DNA of 64,000 bases from Cymodocea nodosa (GCA_036874045.1 CM072347.1:2668501-2732500), one strand, 5' to 3'. Shown: positions 1-12,429, numbered from the stretch's first letter. Notes: generated from the sequence alone by a model not told the origin. Made by a program: numbers and translations.

Positions 1-690
1 TAACCTTTAAAGTAAAATAAAAAATCTATAAAAATATCAATTTACCCAATTATACTTTATGGTACTGAATATGAGCCTATTAAATATGAGTATGTGCATA
101 AAATTACCATAATAGAGATTTCAACATTAAGATGGATAAATGACAATACAATAAGAAAAAAGTTAAATTTGATTTTATTTAAAAATTGGAATGGAATAAG
201 AATTACACTAATTAAGGATAAAATTAAAAAAAAAAATCGATCTTAAAAATTGATATTCATAGAAGGCCTATAGAAGCATCAATAAGAAAAGAAAAATTAA
301 TTAATAATTTGGGTGAAACTAAAAGAGATTTAAAAATATCAATACTAAAAAATATTTAAATATATATAATTCAATGGAAGATTTAGTTATGGTAGAGGGG
401 GGGTGTTGTGTGTTTAAGTCATTAACTTTCGTTTTTTGTCTTCATTGCAAACATTTCAATGCTTTGTGAGAGGACTAAACATATATTAAGATTGATTTTC
501 ATTATGTTAGAGACATGGAGATGAAGGTAATAATTGTTACTCCTCATAGCCCCTTTAAATATCTTGCCAGTATCTTTATCAAAGGATTATGGATCGCTGT
601 GTTTGAGTCCTTATGTAACAAGTTATGGATATTAAACATATATACTCAACTTGAGGGAGAGTAAGTTAAATGTTTCTGGAGGCTTCTTTG
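1..690. other. AT-rich repeat-derived DNA, unclassified
   Basis: No gene is visible. The stretch is very AT-rich. Around 645-665 the text 'caacttgagggagagtaag' resembles the polypurine tract that precedes a Copia 3' LTR, so this may be the edge of an old LTR element. No second LTR or coding remnant supports that. Confidence 0.3.
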
Positions 691-699
691 AGCAGAAAC

Positions 700-1393
700 A
701 AAAGTAATTCTTTAAAATTAAGGAAAATCAAAGGGCCTACACAAGCCATAGGCAGACCAGTAAGACCAACAAAATAAGACAATTGAAGGAAAAATCAAGA
801 CTTAAAAAATAGGCTTCAAAAAAGGAAACCTGAACACTATCAAGGAAAAAATACAAGACCAATGCTACCCAAACAGGAAAGAAGAAAGCCTTAAAGACAC
901 GTCATAAGACCAGAAGAGGATCAAGCCAAATTTTCTCATCTGAAAACACCCTCTTGTCCTTCCAACCTCTGGACCAATTCATCACGCAGCCCATCACCTT
1001 AACTTTGACATACTCTGTATCATGAACAGAATTGCAGAAAACACTATTTTCTTTTCAACCATTTACACCAACAGGTAGCATGGAGAATCCATCGCCAAAG
1101 GTTCTTCTCCAACCTCTACCACTAACACTGTCTACCCAAATGTCCCAAAAATCTAAGAGATCCATCTCCAAGATGACCTATAATGCTAGCAAAGCCTTCT
1201 ACCATCTAATAACAAGCAAGTGAAGAAAAGATGTCAAATGTTCTCCTCGTGCAAGTAACAGAAACAACAAATCCTAGCCAATTGAAAATCTCTTGTGAAG
1301 TATTGCTTTAACCAACACCCTGTCATGCCACATCTACCATGCAAAAAATTGCACTTGAAGGGACACAACTTTTTCAGATGAACACGGATATAG
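700..1393 (-). mobile_element. L1-type LINE 3' fragment (minus strand)
   Basis: The text near 715-760 (a run ending 'gggcctacacaagccat') matches, in the same orientation, the 3' end seen again at 50640-50700 in a better preserved L1. Reading the minus strand upstream gives broken LINE-like coding text rich in Trp, Gly and Asp at about 1060-1230. The open frame at 1032-1223 on the plus strand is the antisense of this. The hAT element at 1394 appears to be inserted in this LINE. The evidence is mainly similarity between copies in this window. Confidence 0.45.
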
Positions 1394-4300
1394 AGGTGTC
1401 AGCCCGTTTGGGCTACAGGACCGACTGAGTTGGGCTGAAAATTTTTTTAATTTTTTCAGACAGTCTGACTTAACCTAAAATTTTTTTGAAGCAACCCAAC
1501 CCAACCCAAATTTTTTTCAAAATAGCCTGACCTAGCCTGTAGCCCATATAGGTTGGCCCATGGGCACGGACTTACTTTTATAATTTTTTAAAATATGTAA
1601 TATGCAATTTTTTATTTTAATTTAAAATAAAAAAATAAATATAAAAATTTTTAAAAACTTAAATCAGATAGAAGAAAAAAATAAAAAACTTCAATCTGAC
1701 TCGATCAAACCAAATTAACAAAGTTTTAAAATAATTAAAAACTTTGGTCAAATTGAAGTTTAAATCATTAATTTTGATGTTTGACCAAGTTTTAAAAAAA
1801 AGTTAAAAAAAAATCAAAAACTTCAGTCAGATCAAAGTTTTTAAAACATCGTTATTTCGAACCAAATGTTCGACTAGTCCAAAATTTTTTATTTTTTTCT
1901 TTAATTTGATTGAAGTTTTTTTTTTTTTAAACTCAATCGAACTGAAGTTTTTTTTTTTTTTTTGAACTTCGATCCAATCGAAGTTTTTGATTTTTTTTAA
2001 ACTCAGTTGGATCAAAGTTTTTTATTTTTTTTATTTCAATCCGACCAAAGGGTCCAAATGAAGTTTTTGATTTTTTTTTATATTTATTTTTTGATTTTAA
2101 ATTATCTGATAATCAATTCATCATTTAAATACATTATTTTATTTATAAATACATGAACATCAAACATAAGTCATGATTCATGATTCATCACATTAATATC
2201 AATATCAAAACATCAACTCAACATTCACGATTCATCATCCATCAAGGCATCGACACATTCAAACACAAATCATAAAGTTAAAATAATTATTTTACTTTTG
2301 AATTCAAATTAAAAATACATTATTTTTATAATTACATCAAATATTTTTACATTTAATGTACATAATTACATTTAAATATTTAAATTTACAAATTCATCGA
2401 TAAAGTCATCTTTCTATTATTGTTCACGAACACGAGTAAACTCTCAATCTTTAACACACATTAATGCTTCTAAAATATCATCTTTTAATTTTGCTCTTCT
2501 ATCATCTAATATATTACCACTAATATTAAATGTAAATTCACATATTATAGAAAAAGTTAAAATTGTTAGTAAATCTTTAGTCATTAATGATAAAATAGGA
2601 AATATGTGTTTTTGTATTTTCTACCAATTTATTACATCAAAATCTAGAAAATTAGTATTATCTCTTATTAAATAGTTATGATTAGTATTATTAAAATTAA
2701 TTAATTCTTACCTATTTGTTATATAATGATTATATTCATCAACAAATATGTTATAATCAAATGTTGATGATGATGACGATGATGGTTGTAAAAAGGATAT
2801 ATTTTGTATTTGTTGTGTTTCATATTTTATTATATATCAAACATATTGTTTAAATTTTCTTCAACATTTTCAATTGTTACGTCAAGTTCTACAATTAAAC
2901 AAGTTTATATTACATTTATTAATTTTTTAACAACTTTTACTTTAGTCCTAGGATCTAAACAATCACTTAATATATATAAGAGAAGTATCTTATTCCAATA
3001 TTTTTTAAAAATTTCTTTCATTTTGAAAAATATAGGTGTAAAAAATGGATAATTATCATAATTATTAAAAACTCTTACAATATTATATAAGTGGTAAATT
3101 ACATAAACAGATGTATAATAATATATATTCATGATAAATGTTCTATTGTATTATAAAATAATTAAATATTGCAAAATCATTTTCCTCTAATGATGTTGTA
3201 CTATCATCTATTCTATCATTATAATAAGTTCTTATAGCTTCTTTATAAGGTAAACAATTATTTAACATTAAATATAATAAATTCTACTTGTAAAGAACAT
3301 CCATTGTAAATGTTTTATATGGTAAATCAAATGAATCACATACATGATTAAATTATTATTGTTGTCTAACATTAATTAAAATGTAAGGTAATGCAATTCT
3401 AATATTTTCTACAAAAGGTTTTAATTTTTCTAACACCTAATTGAACTATAAGATTAATTACATAGCATATACATCTTTGATGAAATAAATCAAAATCATT
3501 TAGAAGAGTTAATCTATTTTTAAATATAAAGATACATTATTACTAAATGCATTATCAAATATAATGATACCTAGTTTTCTTTAATCCCATAAAATTCAAA
3601 ATTTTTCATAATAGTAGAAAAAATATTTTAAACATTATGTAAATGATTTATTCTTCTAAATCCCATTAACCTTTTTGTAAAACTCAATTATTATCAATAA
3701 AATGTACAATAATAGTAATATATCCTATTTTAGTTCTACTCTCCCAAATATCAAGCGTACATATTATAGATGTATTAATAGAACCTATTATATTAACTAA
3801 TTTTATTCTAAGTTTATCATAAAATTCACTAATATTTTGTCTAGTTGTATTTCTAAAAAAAATTTTAAATTGTGAACAATAAACTTGTGAAATATATTCT
3901 TAAAAATGTTGACCATCACCATAATTAATAGGTAAATTTTGAACACCAATAAATTTAGTATGTGTATTTCTCCAACATTATTAGGATCATAATGTCAATG
4001 TGTTATATTACCTTTAATGTTAAAATTAAGTTATGTTTGAATCATTTAATTTTTTTTTAAAATTTTTAGATAAACAATTAGTTACATGTCTCGATAAATG
4101 ACTTGTATTACCTGAAACTTTATATGAGAAGTTTGTATTACAAATGATATAGTAAGCCCTCTCTACCAATAATGTTATCTCTCAGGTCTTTCATCTTTAT
4201 TGTAAACTTTGATCATAGATTTGACATTCTTCTTAATTTAGCAATAGTACTTAAAGTTGATACTCCACCTTTCATAACTTGAACCTAAGAGTATTGTTGT

Positions 4301-4836
4301 TCTTACTTAAAATCATCTCCAACACTGACAATGCTATTAAAGATGAAATCATTGAAGTTGTATGTCATTTTTACAAAGAATTTGAATTAAGAGTTGAAGA
4401 AAGCTAAAACTAGAAAAATGAACTTTGTATTTTGTGAAATAAATAAAGAAAATTAAATGAGTATGAATTGTGAAAAAAACTAACATTCTTTCCTATTTAT
4501 AGATTTTTCCATCATCATTCCACTCTTCCTTTCATCTATTTTCTTCTCTTTTACAAATATTAAAATAATGTTTGTTTTTTCAAATGTTATTTTAACATTC
4601 ATTTTTCAGATTACAATGAGTGCAAGTTGTGGGGCACCCAACCAACAAGTCAAGTCAAGTTCCTACAAGCTATAGGCTAGGCCAGCCCATTTCCAACCTA
4701 AATCAGCCCATGGGCCAACTTGAGCCTAACCCGAATCAACCGGCAAGTCGATTTTCAAATATATTATAGTCTGCCCCAACTTGATTTTTTAAATTGGGTC
4801 AAGCCAAGCTAGGTTAGCCTAGCCCATTTGACACCT
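1394..4836 (-). mobile_element. hAT-superfamily DNA transposon, decayed, with TIRs
   Basis: The ends are inverted: AGGTGTCA at 1394-1401 and TGACACCT at 4829-4836, a terminus typical of plant hAT elements. The subterminal regions (1400-1570 and 4620-4830) are richer in GC and carry many copies of short motifs of the type 'agcccat' and 'gggccaac' in both orientations, as in Ac-like hAT ends where transposase binds. The 8-bp flanks (ggatatag and ttatatgg) match at 5 of 8 positions, so any target duplication is worn. The element is 3443 bp and encodes a broken transposase on the minus strand. It is inactive as read. Confidence 0.8.
2390..4368 (-). pseudogene. hAT transposase pseudogene (BED finger to hATC)
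   Basis: Read on the minus strand from ATG at 4368-4366 (MTYNFNDF...). A BED zinc-finger remnant at about 4160-4065 reads YKVSGNTSHLSRHVTNC; the first Cys of the CxxC pair is lost. A central block at about 3790-3660 reads LDIWESRTKIGYITI, followed by HFID, a conserved hAT catalytic-domain stretch. Near the C-terminus, about 2556-2410, FNISGNILDDRRAKL followed by LEALMCVKD is the hATC dimerisation signature. Several in-frame stops and frameshifts interrupt it, so no full protein can be made. In the family this enzyme excises and reinserts the element. Confidence 0.75.
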
Positions 4837-5567
4837 TTATATGGTTGTGCAAATTTTTAATCCCCACAAGTCAATATCTGGTAAAGTAATTTGATTATAA
4901 AAGCTCTATTCTTATTCCATTGTCATACCTCTGAAGAAGACTTATTCAGAATGAAATTATGCATAATATTAGTGGTTAATGAATGATTAATTACATCGTA
5001 TTTAGTTTATCATATAAGAATTAAGTCATTATATCACAATTATACAATTACATGTCTTAATTAAAGAATATGCATAATTTCAAAAAATTAGTGGTTAATT
5101 AAGTATCAATTATGAATGAATTAGAAATTACTTCTTTCACATATCAAATGTTAAATATTATATAAATATTTGTTTTACTAAACTACAGAATTGAACAAGT
5201 CTGTTGAGTTAACCTTAACTCAACGAAGTCGATCCGTTGAACTAAAAGTTAAGTCAATAGAGTAAATTCGTTGATTACACTAATTCTACGGACCAGTTAT
5301 TTTCTAATATTTAATTGTGAACAATTACAGAAAATTCAAAGAAAATCACATTGCATGAATCACGCCATGATCTAAATCGTGAAATGAAAAAATAATCATC
5401 ATCATTAATGTGAAAAAAGGAAATACAACCAGTAAATTTAGCGGAAGTAATTATTACCAAAGAAATATAAAAGAAAAAGAAAAAGAACAAAGAAGAGTGG
5501 AGGGGAGAACCACTATTTAGGTTGGAAAACTTGTTTGATTTGTTTTTATGCTTATATTAATAAGTTC
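4837..5567. other. AT-rich intergenic DNA
   Basis: No gene is visible. The first 120 bases may continue the L1 fragment split by the hAT insertion. Near 5195-5280 there are short inverted copies of a 'gttgagttaac' motif, which recurs at 5750-5830 and 22730-22800 in the inverted-repeat arms. Confidence 0.35.
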
Positions 5568-6640
5568 TTTTAGAAGTAAACAAAGAATTTTTCACACAAA
5601 TTAAATATTAAGTCTAATTTATATTTTTAATTGTAAGTGCACAGTATATATTGTATTTGTATGCAAGTACAATTCGATTTCACAGAAATTAAATAAGAAT
5701 TGTGTACTATTTCGATTTTTATATTGAAGTTTATATGTGTTCAATTAACCACTTCGTTGAGTTTCAGTTAACTCAACGGACTTACTTCATGGAGTTATAA
5801 TTAAATCAACGGACTAATCTCGTGAATTTAAGTTAACTTCATGAGTCTACCTGTCCAGTTAAATACTGCTATTCACAGAGAAATTCAGCTATCCATTGAG
5901 CAGTTCCACAAAATATAAATAACATTAATTAAAATTTTTAATGTTAGTTAATCTGAGATTTGTTATTAAGCAACACTAACATTCAAATATTTCAAACAAT
6001 AACCATTAAGATTTTTAAGTATTTAAGATGAATCAATTTCAGTAAACAATAAAACTATTTTCTATTTTCTGAATTAAACAAACATAAAACATTCACAATA
6101 CTGACAACAATAACATTAATCACAGTACAAAACAAATAATACAATACTTTAATACTAAATGTAAACATAGATAATTAGTTGTTTTTGATATTTTTGTTTT
6201 GATATATTCCTAAAGATGAACGAAAAGTGAAATGTAAAAAACTCTATCGATAATAAGAACTTCTGTCACTACATACGACGCAATTATACTACTGAAAACT
6301 TAATCACTTACAATCTTGACTCCTCTCCCTATAGAATCGCAAACTAAGACTTATAAGTTAATCTCCTCTTTAGTATGCTGGTATCCACCTAAAACTAATG
6401 CTATAAGTTTTACGATCTCTTGAGATATGAGTATGTACTTAGTGAAAATAACTTCCCTTCCTGCGACGCAATCACTCCTCACAGTGGTTGTTAGTTATCA
6501 TGTTTGGCTTGAAATCGATCCAACATCCAGAAAGTATTCTTACAAGCCTCCGATAGTTGATGATTTTGGTGATATTGTGGAACTTCCAACACTTCTTACA
6601 ATTAGCATGGTTCTCCACCCACCTTCGTCTTTCTCCTCTT
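5568..6640 (+). repeat. Left arm of a long inverted repeat (repeat X, copy 1)
   Basis: The sequence from about 5570 to 6640 recurs in reverse complement on the far side of the retroelement composite: 7660-7926 matches the inner part (about 6370-6600) and 22227-22985 matches the outer part (about 6345 back to 5570). A direct copy of 5965-6628 lies at 21125-21786. Shared landmarks are 'ttaagcaacactaacattc', the 'cttctgtcactacat' stretch and the 'gttaactcaacgga' motifs. The short open frames at 6427-6876 lie over this repeat and are not supported as genes. The repeat class is unknown; a foldback-like element is one possibility. Confidence 0.6.
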
Positions 6641-6689
6641 CTTTTATATTTCTTTCAGTAGTAATTGTTTCTACTTAAATGATCGATTG

Positions 6690-7095
6690 GATTCCCTTTA
6701 TTCCTATCAACAATGGTGATTTCTTTTTCATTCCACGAGTTAATTCCTATGTGATACGTGCAATCATGGTTTTCCTTCATATTATAGATCCACCGAAACT
6801 TTATCTTCTTGTAACTCTTCTATTTCTTGCACTTGGAAAATACATGACTGAACAAGAAAATTTATTTATTCATTAGTTATTTTATAAAACTCAAATAGTT
6901 ATCCATCTATGCATATAAAAACTCAAACAGTTACCTAACTCTTCGATTTTTCATTACCAAACGTACATGAAAAATACGTGAAAACTTAAAACATTAAAAC
7001 ACACGTGCATATAACTTAACTATACAAGTTTTTAACATAACTCTTCGACTAAATTGAAACGTTAACTATCCGAAAGTTTACACTTCCTATTTCTA
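6690..7095 (-). repeat. Inverted partial LTR of the composite's family
   Basis: In reverse complement this matches the LTR at 7927-9156 over LTR parts near 8040-8600. Examples are the block 'ccaccgaaactttatcttc' (LTR antisense near 8490) and 6850-7090, which is the antisense of about 8040-8360. It lacks the LTR's 3' third and both ends. It shows that the same LTR family was present here before or besides the 14.3-kb composite. Confidence 0.6.
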
Positions 7096-7659
7096 CATAA
7101 CACTAATACAATATGTTACCTTAGGGTCTATTTGTGCACCTAGAATTTGAATTCCGCAGAATTTGAATTCTAATAGAATTTGAATTCTACAGAATTTGAC
7201 GAAAAAAATTCAAAATCTAGGTGTTTGTGCACGTTCATGAATTTGACAAAAATTGAAATTTAGATATTTGTGCATATAACAGAATTGAAGGGAATTGAAC
7301 AGAATTGATTTTTAATAAAGTTAAGTAATGAATTAAAGTAATTAGTGAAAATATAATTAATCAAGAAATGAATTACTTGCATTAATAAATAAACATATTA
7401 TTAAATTAAATGTTTATATATCATTTATCAATTAATTAAGTATATCATTATATAAAATAAATCAAAAATTACAAAAATTGATAACTTTTTAGTTATGATA
7501 CATGTTTAAAATAACAAAAGGTTAATTATAAATTCTATATTCCTTGTAATGTAATAATAAATAACTTTTTAAAAATATAATTATTATAAAGTGAATAAAT
7601 GAAAGTAAATAATAAATAATTATTGAAATACTTTGATTATAAAAAAATATAATTCTGAA
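7096..7659. other. AT-rich DNA with an 'agaatttgaattc' mini-repeat
   Basis: No gene is visible. At 7140-7200 the motif 'agaatttgaattct' occurs three to four times in a row. Nearby phrases such as 'tctatttgtgcacctag' and 'gtgtttgtgcacg' resemble ends of hAT-like MITEs, but no matching opposite terminus was found. Confidence 0.35.
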
Positions 7660-7926
7660 TAACCACACTAACTACAGGAAGCGTCAAACATTCCTTGAGC
7701 TTCTATCAACACCACCATCCATTGAAGGTCTGTAAGTATACTTTCCAAATGTCAAGTTGATTTGAAGTCAAACACAGTGACTGACAACTACTATGAAGAG
7801 TAATCGCGCCACAAGAAAGAAGACATTTTCACCAAGTACCAAATCATCTCTCAAAAAATAGTAAAACTTTTAACCTTGATTTCAAGTTGATGCCGCTATG
7901 CTGAAGAAGAAATCAATTTACAAAAG
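7660..7926 (-). repeat. Right arm of inverted repeat X (copy 2), inner part
   Basis: The reverse complement of this stretch aligns with 6370-6600 and with 21640-21775 ('agtagttgtcagtca' and following). Its last five bases, AAAAG at 7922-7926, are repeated at 22227-22231, where the alignment to repeat X resumes. Joining 7926 to 22232 restores a continuous repeat X with one copy of AAAAG, which marks this as the pre-insertion target. Confidence 0.65.
7922..7926. repeat. Left 5-bp target site duplication AAAAG
   Basis: AAAAG precedes the TG of the 5' LTR at 7927 and recurs directly after the terminal CA at 22226. Five bases is the usual duplication for LTR retrotransposons. Confidence 0.75.
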
Positions 7927-9156
7927 TGTTAGAAATTTTGTTTTGATAACGAATGCTTTATTAAAGTTTATAAATAAGTCTAAATAATATTTTCTAAGTA
8001 TAATAGTTACGTAATTAAATGTTGACAAATTATCGAAAAGTTTTATTTAAGATTTTCGGATAGTTAACTTTAAAATAGTTAGATTTTCAGATAGTTAAAG
8101 TTTTCTGATAGTTAAGCTTTAGATAGTTAAACTTTCAGATAGTTAACGTTTTGATTTAATCGAAAAGTTATGTTAAAAAACTCGTATAATGAAGTTATCT
8201 ACACATGTGTTTTTAATGTCTTCAGTTTTCACGTGTTTTCCATGTGTATTCGAAAATGAAAAATCAAAGAGTTAGATAACTGTTCGTGTTTTTATACATG
8301 TGGATGGATAACTATTTAAGTTTTATAAAATGACTAACAAATAAATAAATTTTCTTGTATAGTTACGTATTTTGCAGGTACAAAAACTCGAAGAGTTATA
8401 GATAAATGTTTGAGTTTTTACAATACTTAAAAGGATAAGTATTCGACTAAAACGTTGACTTAAAAGATATTCTACAAATCTCCAAGACGATAAAGTTTTA
8501 GTGAATCTATGATATAAAATCGTGGAAATTCAAAATAGAAAGTAGACATAGTGGAAATTCAAAAAGACAATGGAAATCGTGGAAAAATTTGAATTCGAAA
8601 TTAGTACGTAGATTATGGATTAAGTGGATGAACATACTGAATGTGAAATCATAGTTCGACTACTATAAATAAAGAGTACGAGTTGCATTACGATCATCCC
8701 CAATCCCAATCTCAAATATCAAGTTTTCATATCTAATCTTAAATTCAAATCCAAAAAAATTCTCCAACATCAAAAGAAGTTCGAAATTTTAAACAATTTC
8801 AAAAAAAAAATTGCAAACGCAAGAAGTCTAGAAATTCAACAATTGGAGAAGAAAAGATACAGAAGTTGAGCAAAAAGAAAAAAAATAAGCTACGTGCATA
8901 AAGATCAAGTTTTATATAATTCAAAATTAGCTTAGAATAAGGATTTCATTTTCTCTTTGAATTGTATATCAGACTTTATCGTATCAAAACCGATAAAAAA
9001 AGAATTAAATTGAAAAGAAATTGTAACTTTTTTCTTTAAAATTTATAAAAATTAGAATTTTATTTGCGAGTGTTTTGTGCTCTTGTTTTATCCACTGGTA
9101 ATATTAATTACTAAAGACACAATTCACCTTCCCTTTTATAATATAATGATTCTACA
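7927..9156 (+). repeat. 5' LTR
   Basis: 1230 bp, begins TG and ends CA. It is a direct repeat of 15922-17175 over its whole length with indels and substitutions, and its last 440 bp are repeated at 21787-22226. It contains an array of 'agatagttaa' units at about 8050-8155 and a TATAAATA box at 8664-8671. Confidence 0.85.
8664..8671 (+). promoter_or_regulatory. LTR TATA box
   Basis: TATAAATA here and at 16685-16692 lies at the same place in both full LTRs, preceded by 'agttcgactac'. The position, two thirds into the LTR, fits the U3-R promoter of an LTR retrotransposon. That it starts transcription is inferred. Confidence 0.5.
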
Positions 9157-9157
9157 A

Positions 9158-9170
9158 TTGATATCAAAAC
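9158..9170 (+). other. Primer-binding site, tRNA-iMet type (site 1)
   Basis: 'tgatatcaaaac' starts two bases after the LTR end and agrees at 9 of 12 positions with the usual plant Copia PBS TGGTATCAGAGC, complementary to initiator tRNA-Met. A second, better match lies at 9212. Confidence 0.55.
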
Positions 9171-9211
9171 TAAGTTAATAGCTTTTGATATAAAATTAAT
9201 ACCAATACAAT

Positions 9212-9223
9212 TGATATAAGAGC
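9212..9223 (+). other. Second PBS-like site
   Basis: 'tgatataagagc', followed by 'aacc', agrees at 10 of 12 positions with the iMet PBS and is preceded by 'accaatacaat', similar to the context of site 1. The 50-base offset suggests a small duplication downstream of the LTR. Confidence 0.45.
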
Positions 9224-9306
9224 AACCATTTTTATTTAAGAATCAATTTTTCTTGTTATTTATTTAGGATCATCTGTTTAAAATAGATAATACTAAAATC
9301 TTAGTT

Positions 9307-11281
9307 ATGATTGAAGAACAAACTACTAATCGTCCTTCTATATTTAAAAGTAGTAATTACGGCTATTGAAAATATAAGATGAAAGTATTCTTTTAGTCAA
9401 TTAATTTTAAATTATGACATGTAATTAACAATCCTATAATGTTAATTACGACTCCATATAATACTTGAACTTTTGATGAAGATGAGCGAATAACACTAAA
9501 TGGTAAAAGTTTAAACATCTTGTTCTATGATTTATCTTATGATCAATTTAACAAAATTTCTACATATCAAATTACATATAAAATATGACATGCATTAAAA
9601 GTTACTAACGAAGGTACTAATCAGATTAAAGAATCTAAGATTAATACGTTAGTACATAAATATGAGCTTTTTAGAATACACGAAAATGAATGTATTTCTG
9701 ATATATTTTCCCATTTTCTTGAGATTATAAATTCATTAAAATCTTTAAGCAAGAAATTCAAGAAAAAATACATGGTAAGAAAGATCTTTAACTAAAAATT
9801 AAACTTAAAAGACAACATTTATTGAAGAGTCCAAAGATTTAAATACATATACTCTCGATGATCTCATAGATAATCTAACAGCCTAGGAAGTACAACATTT
9901 AAATCCAAAAGGAAAGAATTCTAAAAGAGATCTGGCTTTTGAGGCTAATAAAGTCTTAAAAGTCACTAGTGATTTTGACGATGATTCACTGTTGTTAACC
10001 AAAAAATTTAGAGATCTATTGAAAAAAAGTAGAAACTTCAGGTCGACAAAGACATCTAGAAATATAGAGAATGAAAGATAAAATCATATGTTATAAGTAT
10101 AACAGGCTAGGTCATTTTCAAATTGATTGTCCTCTCAACAAAAATAAGAAGAATTCAAAGAAGAATTTCAAGAATAAAAAATTCAGAAAGATAATGATAC
10201 TTAAAGTAACATGAGATAACTCTTCAACTTCACAAAATAAAGAAACAAAGGATTCAATATCAGATAATGAATCCTTATTAAGATCAATTTTAGAAGAAAA
10301 TCTGACAAATGTATGCTTCATGGCGAATTCTAGTGAGGTATCTTCTGATCTAAATGATAATTATGATAGTTTTGATAGATTACTTGTTGAATACAATAAA
10401 TTAGCTAAAAAATATAAGAAAATAAAAACAGAAGGAAAGAACACAAAGAAATGCTAGATGAATCTAAAAATAAGATTAATTTTCTGAATTCTATGTTGAA
10501 TAAATTTAAAAAAGAAAATCAAAAGCATGCATAGGAAATTTTAAAGTTTACTGTAATAGAAAAAAAATTACATACTAATTGTAAAAATTTAATTACTGAT
10601 AAAAAGAAAATGATTTGTAAAGTTGAAAAACTGAAACTTACTATTAATGATTTAAATTTAGAAATTGATATGTTAAAGATTAAGGTTTTCGATCAAAAGG
10701 CTACCTTAAATAAATGGAATAACAATCAGACTATAACAAATGAACTTAATGATAAAATATCAAATGTAGAAAAACATAGTATTGATTTACATGATGTATT
10801 TTCTAAAAATTATATGTTACATGATGGTATTACTAAAAATAATATCTTTATTTCTAATATTAAGAATAGTAAAATAAAAATCATTCTGTGTGTGATTAAA
10901 AAGAAAGATAAATATGTGTAAATTGATAAACTACAGCACATAAATAATAATACACGATGCAAGAGTCTCAAAAGAAATTTTCAGAAAAATCAAACTAAGT
11001 CATTTGAAAACATCAATATCTTTGATTAGTTTTCTTTATATTTGAAAAATATCAGATATTAGAATGAGCAATTAAACAATGTTAGAAATGAAATTTTCAA
11101 CTTTATTTTATATAGAGATAAATGTTATGATAATTCTAACACTAAAAGTAATAAATGTAGAAATAATTATCAAAAAATAAATAAGTTGAAATTTAAAAAT
11201 ATTGATTATTTTGATATGACTTCTAAAATTCTTGGACTTACTCAGAAATAGGTTCCAAGAAATAAAATCTATTCTTAACTA
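9307..11281 (+). pseudogene. Copia-type gag remnant (UBN2-like, zinc knuckle)
   Basis: Starts MIEEQTTNRPSIF, then SSNYGYWKYKMKVF, the usual N-terminal motif of plant Copia gag (DUF4219/UBN2 type). Around 9640-9760 it reads LVHKYELFRIHENE, a conserved UBN2 stretch. At 10079-10144 a zinc knuckle reads CYKYNRLGHFQIDC, with the second Cys of CX2CX4HX4C changed to Tyr. Coiled-coil, Lys-rich text follows (about 10330-10920, including 10610-10921), then near 11240-11280 a shifted VPRNKI like the linker that normally precedes pol. Many stops and frameshifts are present. No pol follows: the next 1.8 kb has no protease, integrase or RT motif. Gag normally packages element RNA in cytoplasmic particles. 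Confidence 0.65.
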
Positions 11282-12179
11282 TTTTGCAAGTCAAAATGAT
11301 GTTTAAAATTATCCTGTTCATTACATAATATTTTGGTTTGTTACAAAAGAGTTTAGAATTTAATTTATTTATATTAAAAAAAACAAAATATTTACTTCTC
11401 GAATTATTGTTTACTAATAGTTAAGAATTTATGAAATTCTGATTTTTATTGAAGTCAATTTATTTAAGAAAATTCAAAAAATGTTAATTAAAGAAAGTTG
11501 ATTTAATTCAATATAAGTACCAATTATATTTTTGTTACTTATGTATACGTCATTATAGAGATTTTCACTGGAAAATACATAGAAAATATGTACAATTTAT
11601 TAAAAGAAAGTTATTAACATACTGTTAGAAAAATTAAGTTTTACGATTGCCTCTTATTCAATTTATTATCTTTTGTTTTATCTGAAATTACTTAAGTAAT
11701 TAAGTCTGTTGTGAGATCTAAAACCTTAGTTACTTCAACCAACTGATTTAGGTTGTGCTAACTGAAAACTTATTATACAAGTAACTTAGATTCTAATTAA
11801 AAAAAAAAAGTTACCTATTTTCACTTATCATTGAGTAACTAATTATCTTTTCCTTAAGTAAAGGATTACGATCACGTAAAAATGTGATATTGTAGGAGAT
11901 AATAAATAAAAAAAAGGCAATGTACTCAAGCTTAGTTTATTTTACAAATGTTATAACAATTTTACCATAAGATGTGCATATAATCTTTATTATTTTTTTA
12001 TTACTATCTATTCTTTATACATAATATAATGTATTTATTTTTTTAAGTTCGAGTACTCACTATTAAATTCTTTTAAGTTACTTGAAGGTATATCTCTATG
12101 AATTTTCTTTTGTAAACTGAATAAAATAAAAGTCAGAAAGTCTAAATTGTTAAATCTACTACTTATTTTCGTATTTAAC
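11282..12179. other. AT-rich spacer where pol would be expected
   Basis: Very AT-rich with dense stops in all frames. Nothing recognisable as pol was found. It separates the gag remnant from the tandem repeat and the second ORF. Confidence 0.45.
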
Positions 12180-12350
12180 TTTAAAAAAAAGGAGAGATTA
12201 ATATATTGAGACTTGACAACCTACTTAAGTTAGCCATTTGAACTTAAATGAAAATTTTTTTATATTAAGGCTTAACAACCCATTTAAGTTAACTATTTGC
12301 AATTAATGACAAATTTATTAGAGCTTGGCAAGCTAATTTTAAGTACGTTA
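12180..12350 (+). repeat. Tandem repeat, about 65-bp unit, 2-3 copies
   Basis: Units of the type 'acttaagttagccatttga' alternate with 'gacttgacaacc' or 'ggcttaacaaccc' and an A/T run. The same repeat, in more copies and inverted, lies at 20850-21120. It marks the outer limit of the 3.8-kb inverted repeat. Confidence 0.6.
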
Positions 12351-12429
12351 TGGTTTATCCTTACTACATTTATGTAGAGGGAGTAAAACAATAATATATC
12401 TATTCAGGTGAAAATATTCTAAAACTTAT

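Noticed and set aside
6427..6876. Two adjacent open frames on the plus strand
   Set aside because: They lie on repeat X and an inverted LTR fragment; the matching copies of the same repeat do not keep the frames.
8050..8160. CRISPR-like short repeat array
   Set aside because: Unit length is only about 14-20 bases with no unique spacers, it lies in an LTR, and the genome is a plant.
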